DNA of 64,000 nt from Ashinkailepas kermadecensis (taxonomy: Eukaryota > Arthropoda > Thecostraca > Neolepadidae), in contig JAOTOM010001626.1 in the NCBI GenBank assembly GCA_034440615.1, positions 1 through 64,000 of the forward strand. The letters are read 5' to 3'. Below, in pieces: positions 45,055 through 55,866 of the stretch. Both the position numbers and the translations under genes were made by a program. The notes under the pieces are model-generated. The model saw only the letters and a program-made list of their open reading frames with translations. It had not been told where the DNA came from and made no database searches. The stretch's first letter is position 1. Each line of letters starts with the position of its first letter.

Positions 45055-45958
45055 TTCCCGTATTGGGGCCTCCTTTGCAATCCTGGGGGCCTCCTTTGCA
45101 ATCCTGAGGGCCTCCTTTGCAATCCTGGGGGCCTCCTTTGTAATCCTGGGGGCCTCCTGTGCAATCCTGGGGCCTCCTTTGCAATCCTGGAGGCCTCCTT
45201 TTGCAATCCTGGGGGTCTCCTTTGCAATCCTGGAGTCCTTTGTAATCCTGGGGGCCTGCTTTGCAATCCTGGTGCCTCCTTTGCAATCCTGGAGTCCTCC
45301 TTTGTAATCATGGGGGCCTCCTTTGCAATCCTGGGGCATTCTTTGCAATCCGGGGGCCTCCTTTGCAATCCTGGGGGCCTCCTTTGCAATCCTGGAGTCC
45401 CCCTTTGAAATCCTGGTGGTCTCCTTTGTAATCCTGGGAGTCTCTTTTGCAATCCTGGGGCCCCCTTTGCAATCTTGGGGGCCTCCTTTGCAATCCTGGG
45501 GGCCTCCTTTGTAATCCATGGAGGCCTCCTTTGCAATCGTGAGGGCCTCCTTTGCATTCCTGGGGGTCTCCTTTGCAATCCTGGAGGCCTCCTTTGCAAT
45601 CGTGAGGGCCTCCTTTGCATTCCTGGGGGTCTCCTTTGCAATCCTGGAGTCCTCCTTTGCAAACCTGGGGGCCTCCTTTGCAATTCTGGGGCCTCCTTTG
45701 CAATCCTGGGGGCCTCCTTTTCAATCCAGGGGGCCTCCTTTGTAATCATGGAGGCCTCCTTTGCAATCCTGGGGGCCTCCTTTGCAATCTTGGGGGCCTC
45801 CTTTTCAATCATGGGGGCCTCCTTTGTAATCATGGAGGCCTGCTTTGCAATCCTGGGGGCCTCATTTGCAATCCTGGAGGCCTCCTTTGCAATCCTGGGG
45901 GCCTCCCTTGCAATCCTGGGGGCATCCTTTGCATTCCTGGGGGCCTCCGTGCCAATTG
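45055..45958 (+). repeat. 21-base minisatellite, about 42 copies
   Basis: The unit is GGGGGCCTCCTTTGCAATCCT with substitutions and occasional one-base losses. The period of 7 codons keeps frames open on both strands (ASFAILG; APRIAKE), up to 309 codons. These frames have no independent coding evidence. Confidence 0.95.
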
Positions 45959-47400
45959 TTGGCACTCTCGTGATTTCTGGGGCCTCCTATCCTCTCCTAG
46001 GTGACTCCTTCTTCAAATTACGTCTTGGAGGCCTCCTCTTGTGTCTCGTCGGCCTCATTGCTCACTTTTTCCTGTGCATTTCCGGATAGGGGCCTCCTCA
46101 AATTTCAGGGGGCGGCGCCCCCCTGTTGGACGGCAGGGGGGCGACCCCCCCCCCGGTGGCGACGCCCTTGGTTACCGGTCCGTGGGTGAGAAAAACGAAT
46201 GTTCCAAAGGCAATGAATGAAAGACGAGCCGATAACTGTCCCCCTAACTGTCGTCCACATTGCGTAATATTCTTGTACCCACAAGGTACGATACATGCCC
46301 TATCCGTACCGTACAAGTAAAGTCTGTACGGTACGATACAGACTACAAAGATGCTTGTCCAATTGGTGTGTTGGGTCGATATAAGGCCTCAAAATGCGCG
46401 AATGTTTTGAGCGTTTATTTGAGTTATATGTCATAACTAAGAGTATATTCAGATACGTTGGAATGGTAATGGTCGGCACGCCTGTTCCGACATATATTGT
46501 GGTGAGCCTTGAAAATGTCTCGACTGGAGTCGTGAGAAGACCCACGACTCCAACCCAGCCTTTTTCAAGGGTCACAATATCCGTTGGAGTGGTCGAAGTG
46601 ATGCGGAGTACAGGTCATTACTAGTTCAGCATATTCCAATACCGCCGTACATTCGGCACGTTTTCCAATAACTATATTCAGATACTGTGGAAAGCTAGGT
46701 GAGTCGAATGTACATGCCTATCCCTCAGCTACGGTATCTAGCAAATCAATAACATGGAAATCAGACTTTCAAAATCAGCATTTCACTTCAATCTGCAACA
46801 GTTCCCGAAATTTGCAGCTCCGTTCTGGGCTCGATCGCTCAGCGCCGTGCTGGTTAATGCCATACCTGCAGGCAACCTGCTGGCGTTGGTCGTCCTATTT
46901 CTGGTATTTCTGGTGATTCTCTTGCATATGTATTTTCACTTTATAAATGATTAAGTATAATTTTGCGACGATCATACTCAGGTATAGCTGAGGCTTGGGG
47001 GACACGGACAAATTGAGGGGGACAAATCGTCACATCATTTTTTTGGTGGTGGTGGTGGGGGGATATGTCCCTCCCCCACCTCCACCCCAGTGGTTACACC
47101 CATGTGTACGCTTGAAACATTTGTATTTACTTTCCGATATCTGCGTACATCAACAACTGTGTCTAGCTCAAACTGTCTCGACCGTGATCTCCTTTATCCG
47201 ATGGTTATCGATACATATATACGTTACCTCTCCAGGCCCCGCGAACGGCTTTACTGGGCAGCGGCGGTAATGGCAGCGACATACGTCACCGCCGCGGAAT
47301 CCTGTTTCTTTTTCATCCCCTATCCACGCTCCTAGGTGCCACAGTAGAACCCAACCAAAGATCACGAGGACGTGATCTTCAGGGGAAGCCTGAAACGTAA
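45959..47400. other. No confident gene; G/C-rich junction then ordinary sequence
   Basis: The array tail runs to about 46085 and meets a C-rich inverted motif (GGGGGCGGCGCCCCCCTG, GGGGGGCGACCCCCCCC). Beyond it there is only one notable small frame (46754-46954), listed separately. Confidence 0.35.
46754..46954 (+). CDS. Possible small single-pass membrane protein (hypothetical)
   Basis: A 66-codon frame from ATG at 46754 has a polar, Phe-rich first half and one strongly hydrophobic segment near residues 42-60 (LLALVVLFLVFLVILLH), ending HFIND. The weak initiation context, lack of known homology and absence of other coding signals make it doubtful. A single membrane-spanning micropeptide is the only function one could suggest, and that is inference from hydrophobicity. 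Confidence 0.2.
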   Translation: MEIRLSKSAFHFNLQQFPKFAAPFWARSLSAVLVNAIPAGNLLALVVLFLVFLVILLHMYFHFIND

Positions 47401-47439
47401 GCTGTCTTACGTGTTTGAACACGACGCTTCATGCGACAC

Positions 47440-47570
47440 GGCGGGAGTCGGACCGGCCCGCGGGGCAGCGTGCCAGGAGCCGGCTGGAAATGGCGGGAGC
47501 CGGACCGGACTGCGGATGCAGCGCACCAGGAGCCGGCCGGAAACCTCGGCCCCGCCAGGGAAGCACACAT
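47440..47570. repeat. Two-copy tandem repeat, period about 67
   Basis: GGCGGGAG(T/C)CGGACCGG followed by CCAGGAGCCGGC(T/C)GGAAA occurs twice. Confidence 0.7.
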
Positions 47571-48689
47571 GGAGCAGGTGCCTACCAAACCGTCGGACGT
47601 CGGCAGTAGGAAGCAGGACACCGGCCTGCCACCACCCACGGCAAGTACGCCAGCCGGCGCGCACAAGGAAGTGCAAATACCAGCGGCGACAAGAACACCA
47701 GCCACTGCCAGTACGGCCCACAAGTCAAACATATGCATCCTGTCGCGACGGGCACCACCAAAACACCAGCTGGAAATCGAACAAAACGAGCACCGGATAT
47801 GCCGACCGTTGCCCAGCAGTAGTCGGCCAGGTAAAGGGCCCCCGCACCCTCAGAGCACAGTGACTTGATCCCCTGAGTGACTGCTGAGAATACCAACTGG
47901 CCTCACTTTACAGCCGAAACCGCACAGAACACCAGTGAGAGCTAGGCAACAAGTCACAATGAAAAATAACGACGCGTGCGTCGCATAGCACCCGAAACAG
48001 GCGGCGGCCGTGGGTGGCGGCATATAAAGACCGTGCCGACAGGCGACAAAAGAAGTCATTCGCAGAAGTCATGAGAGGCTCGACAAGACCTGGTGTCTCG
48101 CTGATTCACTGGTGATCGAGCAAAGAAGCTGCCCGCTGTCCCAAGGCCCCGCTCACCCTCTCCCAGCTGTCTCGTAGGTGTCCTTATTAGGACATATACG
48201 GGAAGCTCAGCCCCCCCGGGTGACGCCAGCCACCCGGACCACTAGTTGGTTGTTAGCCGGATTAGCCGGCCGACGCCACTAGTCGGTTGCTCGCCGGAAT
48301 AGCCGGCGTAGCTCCCCTCCCACTCCCCTTCGGCCCAGCGGTGCTCTCGAGCGCCGTCGGGAAACCGACTTGTATCGGCGGTCAGCTTTGATTGTTTTTG
48401 TCCCATCCCACCCAATAGGCTAGAGCCGAATTGAGGTACCTTTCTGGTTTAAAGGATCGGGCTACCAGTCTTCAGACCGTGACTGTGCCCGCCTCTGCTC
48501 GGCTACTCCCATCCCTCCAAAACTCTGTGTCTTTCTCCCCCTTTCCACTTCAGATCTTTTCACACATTTCCTTGTAGCACCCATTCAGGGTGCCTTTCTT
48601 GTCTGCTCCCCCTCAGGGCGCCCTTTCGCATTGTGAAATGTATCTGGCTGTATTCTGACACAAACCAAATATTAATCCATTTTATGGAA
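47571..48689. other. No gene recognised; GC-rich
   Basis: May include the 5' region of the Jockey-like element that follows, but no ORF1 start could be identified. TAGTTGGTTGTTAGCCGGATTAGCCGGC-like duplicated segments occur near 48242 and 48278. Confidence 0.3.
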
Positions 48690-48985
48690 TCGGTTTGTTA
48701 AATCTCGCAAATACAAAATACAAATTCCGCCAGTGGACATCGCCACCCGCCGCACGATTCGCATTTTGTCAGCGCTATCGACACCATAGCAGAGTGTGTC
48801 AGGTCCGAGCCCCAGTGTGCGGCCGATGTGCCGAAGGGCACCCGACGGACATCTGCCCGAACAACCAGCCCTGCTGCGCGGCGTGTCAGGGGCCGCACCT
48901 TGCCTCCTCCCCCCGGTGTCCGGCATGGCAGGAGGCCAAGGACAAACTTCAGCGCCGCCTCGCTAATCAGCGCGGCCCTCCGCCT
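48690..48985 (+). pseudogene. Jockey-type retrotransposon ORF1 (Gag-like zinc knuckles), fragment
   Basis: The frame carries three consecutive cysteine knuckles typical of ORF1 proteins in Jockey/I/R1-group elements, which bind element RNA. The first (FCQRYRHHSRVC) lacks its first Cys. The second is a perfect CX2CX4HX4C (CGRCAEGHPTDIC). The third is CX2CX3HX6C (CAACQGPHLASSPRC). WQEAKDKL follows. The N-terminal part of ORF1 is missing, and the frame then runs into a Pro-rich tandem repeat. Confidence 0.8.
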
Positions 48986-49150
48986 CCGCCCCCACCAGCC
49001 GTGTGGACCCGGCCCCAGTTGGCCCCCCTGTGGCCGACCCCAGTGGAGGAAGCTACCCGCATCCCGTCCCTCTCGCCATGACCTTCGGAGTCCCGCCCTT
49101 CCCCCTCCTCCCCAACTCCCCCTCCGTCGTCCGGGCGACCCGCCAATGTC

Positions 49151-49345
49151 GCGGGTCCTACCACCACCCGGCTACCCCTCCGCCACCAGGTTGCCCTGCC
49201 CACCGAGGCATAGGATTCCCCGCCGCCGACCACGCGCCCCGCCCCCGTCGCGGGTCCCACCACCACCCGGCTAACCCACCGCCACCAGGCAGCCCCGCCC
49301 ACCCAGGCACAGGCCTCCCTTGCGCAGCCTCTTTCTCATCATGAT
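49151..49345 (+). repeat. Two-copy tandem repeat, period 99
   Basis: GCGGGTCC(T/C)ACCACCACCC with CCGCCACCAGG and a GCCCACC segment repeats at 49151 and 49250. It is C-rich and lies exactly between the gag and reverse-transcriptase remnants. Confidence 0.8.
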
Positions 49346-50000
49346 CAATGATGCTCTCGCTGACCTCCACAAAATTGCCCCCTGTCTAAAATACTACATT
49401 TACGCCGATGATTTGGCCATCTGGTACACGCACCCATCGGCAGACAGCAAATTATTTCATGCAGCGCGCCATGAATCAAATTGATTCCTGGTGCTCCCTC
49501 TGGGGACTGCAAAGCTCCCCGCTAAATCCGTCACAATGCTTTTCTCCCGGCTCCACTCGTACATCCCACCTCTTACACCGCTCCGTTATCGCGACCAAAC
49601 TATCCATCACCAAACCACCTTCACCTATCTTGGCATCCTACTAGACAAAAGTCTTTGTTTCGACTCCCATATTGCTTATCTAAAACAACGTTGCGCAAAA
49701 CGCCTAAATCTCCTGCGCTGCATCTCCGGTCGCGACTGGGGTGCAGACAGGGCTACCCTCAACACAATGTATATTGCTCTGATTCGCTCAATCCTGGAAT
49801 ACAATGCGTTTATCTACGATCATATATCTCCTACACACATCGCAACACTTGAACGCATACAGAATCACGCACTTTGCCTCATCACCGGAGCACACCACAC
49901 CACGCCCATCACTAGTCTCCGGGCTGAGGCCCACCTCCCCAGCTTACAACACCGCAGAACACTCAAACTAGTTAGATACCACTTTCGGACCACAACATAG
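49332..50000 (+). pseudogene. Jockey-type reverse transcriptase, fragment with YADD box
   Basis: The plus strand reads LFLIMINDALADL, then KYYIYADDLAIW, the RT active-site box with both catalytic Asp residues near 49405-49420. After frameshifts near 49450-49520 it continues as FTYLGILLDKSLCFDSHI, YIALIRSILEYNAFIYDH and LERIQNHALCLITGAHHTTP, all thumb motifs of non-LTR reverse transcriptases. It ends at a stop at 50000. The endonuclease and N-terminal RT that should separate it from the zinc knuckles are missing, so the element is internally deleted. Two copies of CTTACTTTCGCACTCAAA lie at 50098-50140, past the 3' end. Confidence 0.82.
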
Positions 50001-50830
50001 CACAACCATCCTGTCAGTCTAGCGCTCTCTAAACCTCCCGTTCGACGTTCATATAATAGAAACAAACACAATATTGCCATACATTTGAACCATGTCCTTA
50101 CTTTCGCACTCAAATTCCTTACTTTCGCACTCAAAGAGCGCGCCGCGCCGGCACGGAGACGCGGCTGTGCTCGGAGCGTTCAGCCACCCGGCCAGATCAT
50201 GACGTCATACAGCCGTCGGAAGGCACTTGAGCCCGCGCGTGTTTGTGCTCCTTGTGCTGTTCGTCATTCTAGGGCCTGGACCAGTCTGGTTCATGTGCTG
50301 CTCTGATAGGCGGTTGGATACGGTTGGATACACAAGAGTCTAGGAGCTGCGAGCAAATGAGTTCGAACTGGGGGGGGGCATTCCATGGGCGCAGATCCCG
50401 ATCGGATTTCGAAACGCGGCGGGCGCTCGGCGACCAGCAGGTGAGCATCCGAGCGCATGCAAGCGCGGCGCGAAGCGCTGCCCACCTGGATGTATTCGAT
50501 TGGACTCGATAGACTCAAGACGGCACGCATCGCTTCCTGTTCCTAATTAATTTGCGGCCATTAGGTACATATTGCTGCTAGCCGGCAATAATGCTGATTG
50601 ATGCATGGAACTGGTCTAACAAACACTGCATCGGGAATTTCCAAAATTCAAGTGCATTTGCGTGTATTTCTTTTGCGAATCATTCGTCACTGATTATCCT
50701 CTGAGTATTGCCAACTTATATGCTTTGGGTTTTCGTGGGTTTTTGCACCAAAAAACCCAACCCAAAACCCAAAAACCCTGGGTAGTGGGTTTTTGGGTTT
50801 CACAACCCTGGCATAAACAGAGCAATGGCG
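50001..50830. other. No gene; perfect 14-base-pair hairpin at 50765-50800
   Basis: AAACCCAAAAACCC (50765-50778) pairs perfectly with GGGTTTTTGGGTTT (50787-50800) across an 8-base loop. Otherwise nothing was recognised. Confidence 0.4.
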
Positions 50831-50834
50831 GCGC

Positions 50835-52500
50835 ACCGCACCGTAGTACGCACATGGATGATGTACGCCTGGATTGGAAACTCCGCGTCGGCGCCTTTCA
50901 TCTGCGCGTATCAGCGGCACCAACCTGCCACCTAGCGGAGGGTAAGTAAAAACGCGGAGACGCGGCCAGTTTTAGGCCGTGCGTCTATGAGAGTTCTGGG
51001 TACGCATTTCGTATTGCCATTTTTTCCAATTGATTCAGCCACCGCAGGAGGATTGCATCCGCCTTTCATGATACAGAATTGATCAAGGAACCTTACCGTT
51101 CTTTCTTTATTGATTTATTACTCTCCGTTCCGAAGTTGTGATACGAAGTGAAGGCATCTGTAAGAGGGGGCCCATTTCGCCGAAAGGGTTGGCCCACCTA
51201 TGTTGATTTCTTAATATGATCGGAGGGGACAAAGTGCATGAAAGCAATAGGCAGACCAAAATGAATGGGGGGGGGGGCACATTACATAGGCTCCCATGTT
51301 AGAAGTTGAAATTATTGCGGGTGAGGGAGCAAGCATTGAGGGGCAGTTTCACCCTCAAAGATAAGAATGGGCTGTTCTGTTTTCGCCCCCACCCTCCTTG
51401 CTCTCTAAATAGATTGCTGATAGTTTCCGGTGGAGTGGTTTACACAACTGAATGGAGAGTATAGACTTCGGCGTACACACCAATCCGCAAAGATGAATGA
51501 GCAGAAGTTCCATGGAGGGTACAAGCCCCCTCCCCCTACACCATACCACTGACAGATTCATGATTTGGCCAAGGAGGAGTCATTTCTCCAGAGGGGCGGC
51601 TCTTGGTCAAGAACATTTGGACGGGGTACACTCCAATCTCCCAGAGGGGCACCATTTGTTTTTGTCCGAGGAGTGCTTTTCGCCGAAAAATTCGCGGCGT
51701 GCGTTCGGATTCCCAGAGGACTGCCGATCCCAGACCGAGGAGCGCGTTGCGCTGAGAAATTCGAGGCAGGGGCTACACTGGAACCTCTAAGAGAGGCGTC
51801 CTTCGGGTCATAAGGGGCGCCACTTTCGCTTCCTCATCCTTGGTTGGTTATTGGTTTTGAACTTTTGTTGGTTATTCGTTTTTGGGGGGGGGGGAGGGGA
51901 GGGGGGGGGGGGGCAACGCTTCGTTGTGACGAACATACCCCCTACTTGACCCCTCCCTAGCTGGCAACGCCACTACCTCTCGCCGATTCGCTCGCCAGTC
52001 GTTCGACTCAGGGGTGTTGTTTTATATACCCTTGAGGGGGAACTGCCATCTCAATGCTTGCTTAACCCACCCCCGCAATTATTTCAACATCTAACATAGG
52101 AGCCAATGGAATGTGCCCCCAATTGATTTTGGTCTGCCCATTGCCTTAATGTACTTTGCCCCGTACACTCATTTCAAGATCAAGATAAAGACAAAGAGAT
52201 AAGAGATAAAGATTCAAGATAAAGATCATCAAGATATCAACGTCGGTGGGCCGGAAAGAACGGTAAGGTTCCTTGATCAATTATGTATCATGAAAAGCTG
52301 ATGCAATCCTCCTGGGATGGCCGAATGAATTGGAAAAAATGCCAATACGAAATGCGTACCCTGAACTGCCATAGGCGCACGGCCTAAAACCGGCCGCGTT
52401 TCCGTGTTTTTACTTACTCTCCGCTCGGTGGGCTGATACGCAAACAGCTGTTGGTTTCCAATCCAGGCGTACATGATCCATGGTACGCACCCAGCGCTGC
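50835..52500. repeat. Large inverted repeat, about 0.5 kb arms (foldback-like)
   Basis: Left arm 50835-51375 matches the reverse complement of 52010-52500: GTACGCCTGGATTGGAAAC, GTAAGTAAAAAC, GTACGCATTTCGTATTG, GATCAAGGAACCTTACC. The spacer of about 630 bases (51376-52009) contains G-rich runs and no gene. Both arms include a splice-donor-like GAG(A/G)GTAAGTAAAAA. No transposase seen. Confidence 0.85.
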
Positions 52501-53600
52501 CGAAACCAAGACGGTCAAACCCCACAGCGCCACCAGCGAGCAGCAGGGGCAACAGCGAGCCGCCGGCCCCTCAGGCCGCGTCCCACGGCGATTCAGACCG
52601 GAACCGAGCCGCCCTGCACACAGCACAAGTTAGGTCGCGCGCCATGCGTGGTCATCACCTGGCCTCTCGAAAGGGGTCAAGAAGCGCATCATGTGGACAG
52701 GCGATAGCCACCATTTCGAGTTCAAAATAGCCAAACTTCCGCCATATCTCGCAAATACCTAATGATTGTGCAGTTGGGAATTTTTCGACGGACGGGTGGC
52801 AACCATCCTTAAATCGGAACTGTGAGCCGCTCGCGCGACGCCTACCACGAGTGTTGATTACTGAAAAAAAAATATGGGGGGGGGGGAATACATGAAGGCA
52901 ATGGGCGGGCCCAAATGAATTGAGTGGCACACTATGGCCCTATATTAAAAGTTGAAATTATTGGGGGAGGGGAAAAGCCAACATTAAGGGGGCACTTGCC
53001 CCCCTCAAAAGTATATAAAACAACACCACTGATGCCTATCCACCATTGCAGAAAGCATGGTGAAGTCACGCTATGGGCACAAGTAGACTTGGCGACGAGA
53101 CGAAAATGGAACGAACATAAACCATGACAACAGCTATGAACTGTGCACATAAAGTCATATGGATGGAATGAGACACCAGGGCTCATGGAACAACACTGAA
53201 GAGTAAATCAAAGGGAAGGCCGCAGAGCGTGCAACGCTGAGCGGAATTCAAAAGTATCTGGCAAAACAAAACGGAAATGAATGAAATCAGAGGGAACGAG
53301 ACGCGATGGGGCGGGACACTTCGCTCTTCTAAACTGTCCTCCGTCTTCTGATCAGGAGACTCCGGAGCTCAAAGAAACATGCTTGCTTCTACAAACATTA
53401 TTGTAAGGTACTCGCGTAGATGGTAGGTTTATTTGTACAACCAAGAGATCAGCGGTTTCATAAAAGATGAACAAAACTATGCGAAGATGAGATGATAATG
53501 CCGCAATTCTGCAGCTAACATGAGACAGGTACTGGAAACGCAGTTCCGACAAGCAAATACAAGCCCGCGTAATGCGCAATGTTTTCAATAAAACAGATCG
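52501..53600. other. No gene; one copy of an interspersed repeat
   Basis: Bases 52865-53050 are another inverted copy of the repeat at 26985-27145 (AATACATGAAGGCAATGGGC, TTGAAATTATTGGGGG, CACTTGCCCCCCTCAAAA). The rest is 3' flank of the TFIIF gene. Confidence 0.45.
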
Positions 53601-53603
53601 TGC

Positions 53604-53609
53604 TTTATT
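53604..53609 (-). terminator. Poly(A) signal AATAAA of the TFIIF beta gene
   Basis: Canonical AATAAA on the minus strand, about 230 bases past the stop codon. No A-rich tail follows it, so there is no sign of a retroposed mRNA. Confidence 0.55.
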
Positions 53610-53836
53610 AGGTAAATTTGTACTGAATTAACGGTGGGTATAAACATATCCTACATTATGCAATTAATTGTATAAAGGTGGCCGTAGCGCCATCATTGCG
53701 CGCAAGCACTCGCATATTTGTAGCAGGCGACAATACAATGTATGTTAATCCGTGCAAATGGGAGATGTGCTCCTGTCAGAAGACTGCGTGCAGTTCCGGG
53801 GTGACGAACCAGCAACAGGGGGCAACTCGCAAGCAC

Positions 53837-54604
53837 CTACTCGACGTCCTCGGCGGGCTTCTCTTCCGAGTAGTGGCGGTACTCGGGCTTCAGCTCGTAC
53901 ATGTTGCGATGAGGGTTCTTCATGTTGTAGGTGCACACCTCGGTGAGGATCTCCTTGAGGTACGTGACCGGTTGGAGGGTCAGTCGCACCAGGTCCTTAA
54001 TGTTGTAGAACTGGTGCTTCTCGAAGGCCACGAACAGCATCGCGAGCACCTTCTCACGGTCGTCGCGCATCTTCTTGCCCTGCTCCTTCTTGCGGCGCAC
54101 GTACTCGACGTTGTGCCTGTGGTCGGAGACGGGCTTCACGTGCACCACATCCGAGATGGTCTTCAGGCGACGACCCGGCTGCGAGGCCTCGCGGATCTTG
54201 TGCCGCTTCAGCTGCATGTAGCTGGCGTCGACGCGCGGCCGACACTCGGCGCGCTGAATCACCTTGCCCTCGATGGCGACCGTCTCCGGCTCGGGCACCA
54301 CGGCGCTGCTGTCGCCGGCGGCCGTCTGCGAGAACACGCCCAGCGTCTGGCCGCCCACGTTGCTGATGACGAACTGGTGCTCCCGCGGGATCGGCTCGCG
54401 CTCCATCGCCATGACGGCCTCGCTCAGAGTGAACGATACGGACGGCTTGAGGCCGGCCGCCTTGACGATCTTGAGTCGGCCCACCTCGATGTTGCCCGGC
54501 GCCGCCTCCCACCGAGCCGATATGTACTTGGGCACCTTCACCAGCCAGACGCCACGAGCTGCGTTCGAACAGTCAACCGCATGCTCCTGCCGCTGTGTGG
54601 CCAT
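53837..54604 (-). CDS. GTF2F2: General transcription factor IIF subunit 2 (TFIIF beta, RAP30)
   Basis: A complete 255-codon frame is close to the human length of 249. TFIIF beta binds RNA polymerase II with the alpha subunit and recruits it to the promoter complex in the nucleus. Conserved landmarks in order: GVWLVKVPKYISARW near residue 18, VGRLKIVK, VSFTLSEA, the dimerisation-domain strands with HQFVISNVGGQTLGVF near 97-112, VIQRAECRP near 136, YMQLKRHKI, and the C-terminal winged helix (VLAMLFVAFEKHQFYNIKDL, VTYLKEILTE, YELKPEYRHY). The ATG at 54604 has a good context (AAC before, G after). There are no introns and the third codon positions are strongly GC-rich, unlike the flanks. It could be an intronless native gene or an old retrocopy; the intact frame and bias favour function. 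Confidence 0.96.
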   Translation of the reverse strand: MATQRQEHAVDCSNAARGVWLVKVPKYISARWEAAPGNIEVGRLKIVKAAGLKPSVSFTLSEAVMAMEREPIPREHQFVISNVGGQTLGVFSQTAAGDSSAVVPEPETVAIEGKVIQRAECRPRVDASYMQLKRHKIREASQPGRRLKTISDVVHVKPVSDHRHNVEYVRRKKEQGKKMRDDREKVLAMLFVAFEKHQFYNIKDLVRLTLQPVTYLKEILTEVCTYNMKNPHRNMYELKPEYRHYSEEKPAEDVE

Positions 54605-55574
54605 GTTGGACGGCTACGCCGTAATCACTGCCCCGAATGTGGTTCTGCGCCCCCTGCAATCAAAACTGCCGCTCAGGCCGTGACCGACGTTTGCCTATGC
54701 AGTGATATTCGAAACTCTGAAACCATTCTGTCCGGGTCTACGTATTCATAGGAAGCTACACCTAGCCGTGATATTAATACTTATGTTAACTGATCGATTA
54801 TGCTCCATAACTCACGGGCACTGAAGATAATTCCCCTGTTCCCTAATTCGAGCAAACTAAACTGAAGAATTTCGACGTCTCTTCTTGTTCAACCGTCAAC
54901 ATTTCTATGCTGTCAATGATCATTCACTGTAACAACGAAAATTAACATGCTTTTCATATACCAATGTACCCTGCGACAGGACAAGATAGCACATACTCAT
55001 TCCTTACTTAAATTTATATTGGTGTTCCACTAGAAAAGATCAACTACTCCAGCTGATCATCAGTGTACGCCTGACAAGGACTGAGCCTCTGTTTCAGGTC
55101 TTACCACAGGTGGATAATTACGTACTTTCAGGAGCTTGGGTATCCATAACAATTGTCACGCATCCTAAAGTGCATAGCGTGACCCAAGAGTCCAAAACAA
55201 TGGACTCTATAAATCGGTACATCTGATGGATTTAAACCACTTCATGTGTAAGAATCTCAGATTCATTTTGACGTCTACTAATGAGCTACACGCACAAGGC
55301 AGAACTCGCCGCACCCTCCAATTGACTCGTCAAGCTCATAAGCATTTTCGCACATACGACGAATTTGATAAAACTATCAAATTGCAACAGTGCAACGGTG
55401 CAGACGATGAAACATTGCACCGCATTGACCATGCGGTTTTGCACACATGAGCTGTTTGTGAATATTCGGCGCCTATTTATCCTTTTAGCTAATATATTGT
55501 GCAACCAATCCCGCCGAAATTTCACCTTCCTACCATTAGACATGCTACCACCAAAGTAAATGTTTGTCAAGTCC
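54605..55574. other. Upstream region of TFIIF beta; no other gene
   Basis: The first about 80 bases upstream of the ATG would be 5' UTR or promoter. No TATA box is evident. The remainder is AT-rich and unannotated. Confidence 0.35.
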
Positions 55575-55866
55575 TCCTGATGGTGTGTGTCCATCGAGAA
55601 GTAATCCTGGTGGTGTGCGTCTATCGAGAAGTCCTCCTCGTGGTGTGTCTATCGAGAGGTCCTCCTGGTGGTGTGTCTATCGAGAGGTCCTCCTGGTAGT
55701 ATGTATCTATCGAGAAGTACTCCTGGTGGTGTGTGTCTATCGAGAGGTCCTGCTGGTGGTGTATATATATCGAGAAGTCCTCCTCGTGGTGTGTCTATCG
55801 AGAGGTCCTCCTGGTGGTGTGTGTCTATCAAGAAGTACTGGCGGTGTGTGTCTATCAAGAGTAGTC
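55575..55866. repeat. 28-30-base minisatellite, about 10 copies
   Basis: The unit is approximately GTCCTCCTGGTGGTGTGT followed by CTATCGAGAG. Lengths alternate between 28 and 30 by loss of one GT. Confidence 0.9.

Noticed and set aside
44953..46089. Open frames of 188, 204 and 309 codons on both strands
   Set aside because: The 21-base period is a multiple of three, so frames stay open by construction; the peptides are pure repeat translation.
53678..54751. 357-codon plus-strand frame
   Set aside because: It is the antisense shadow of the GC-biased TFIIF beta gene on the minus strand.
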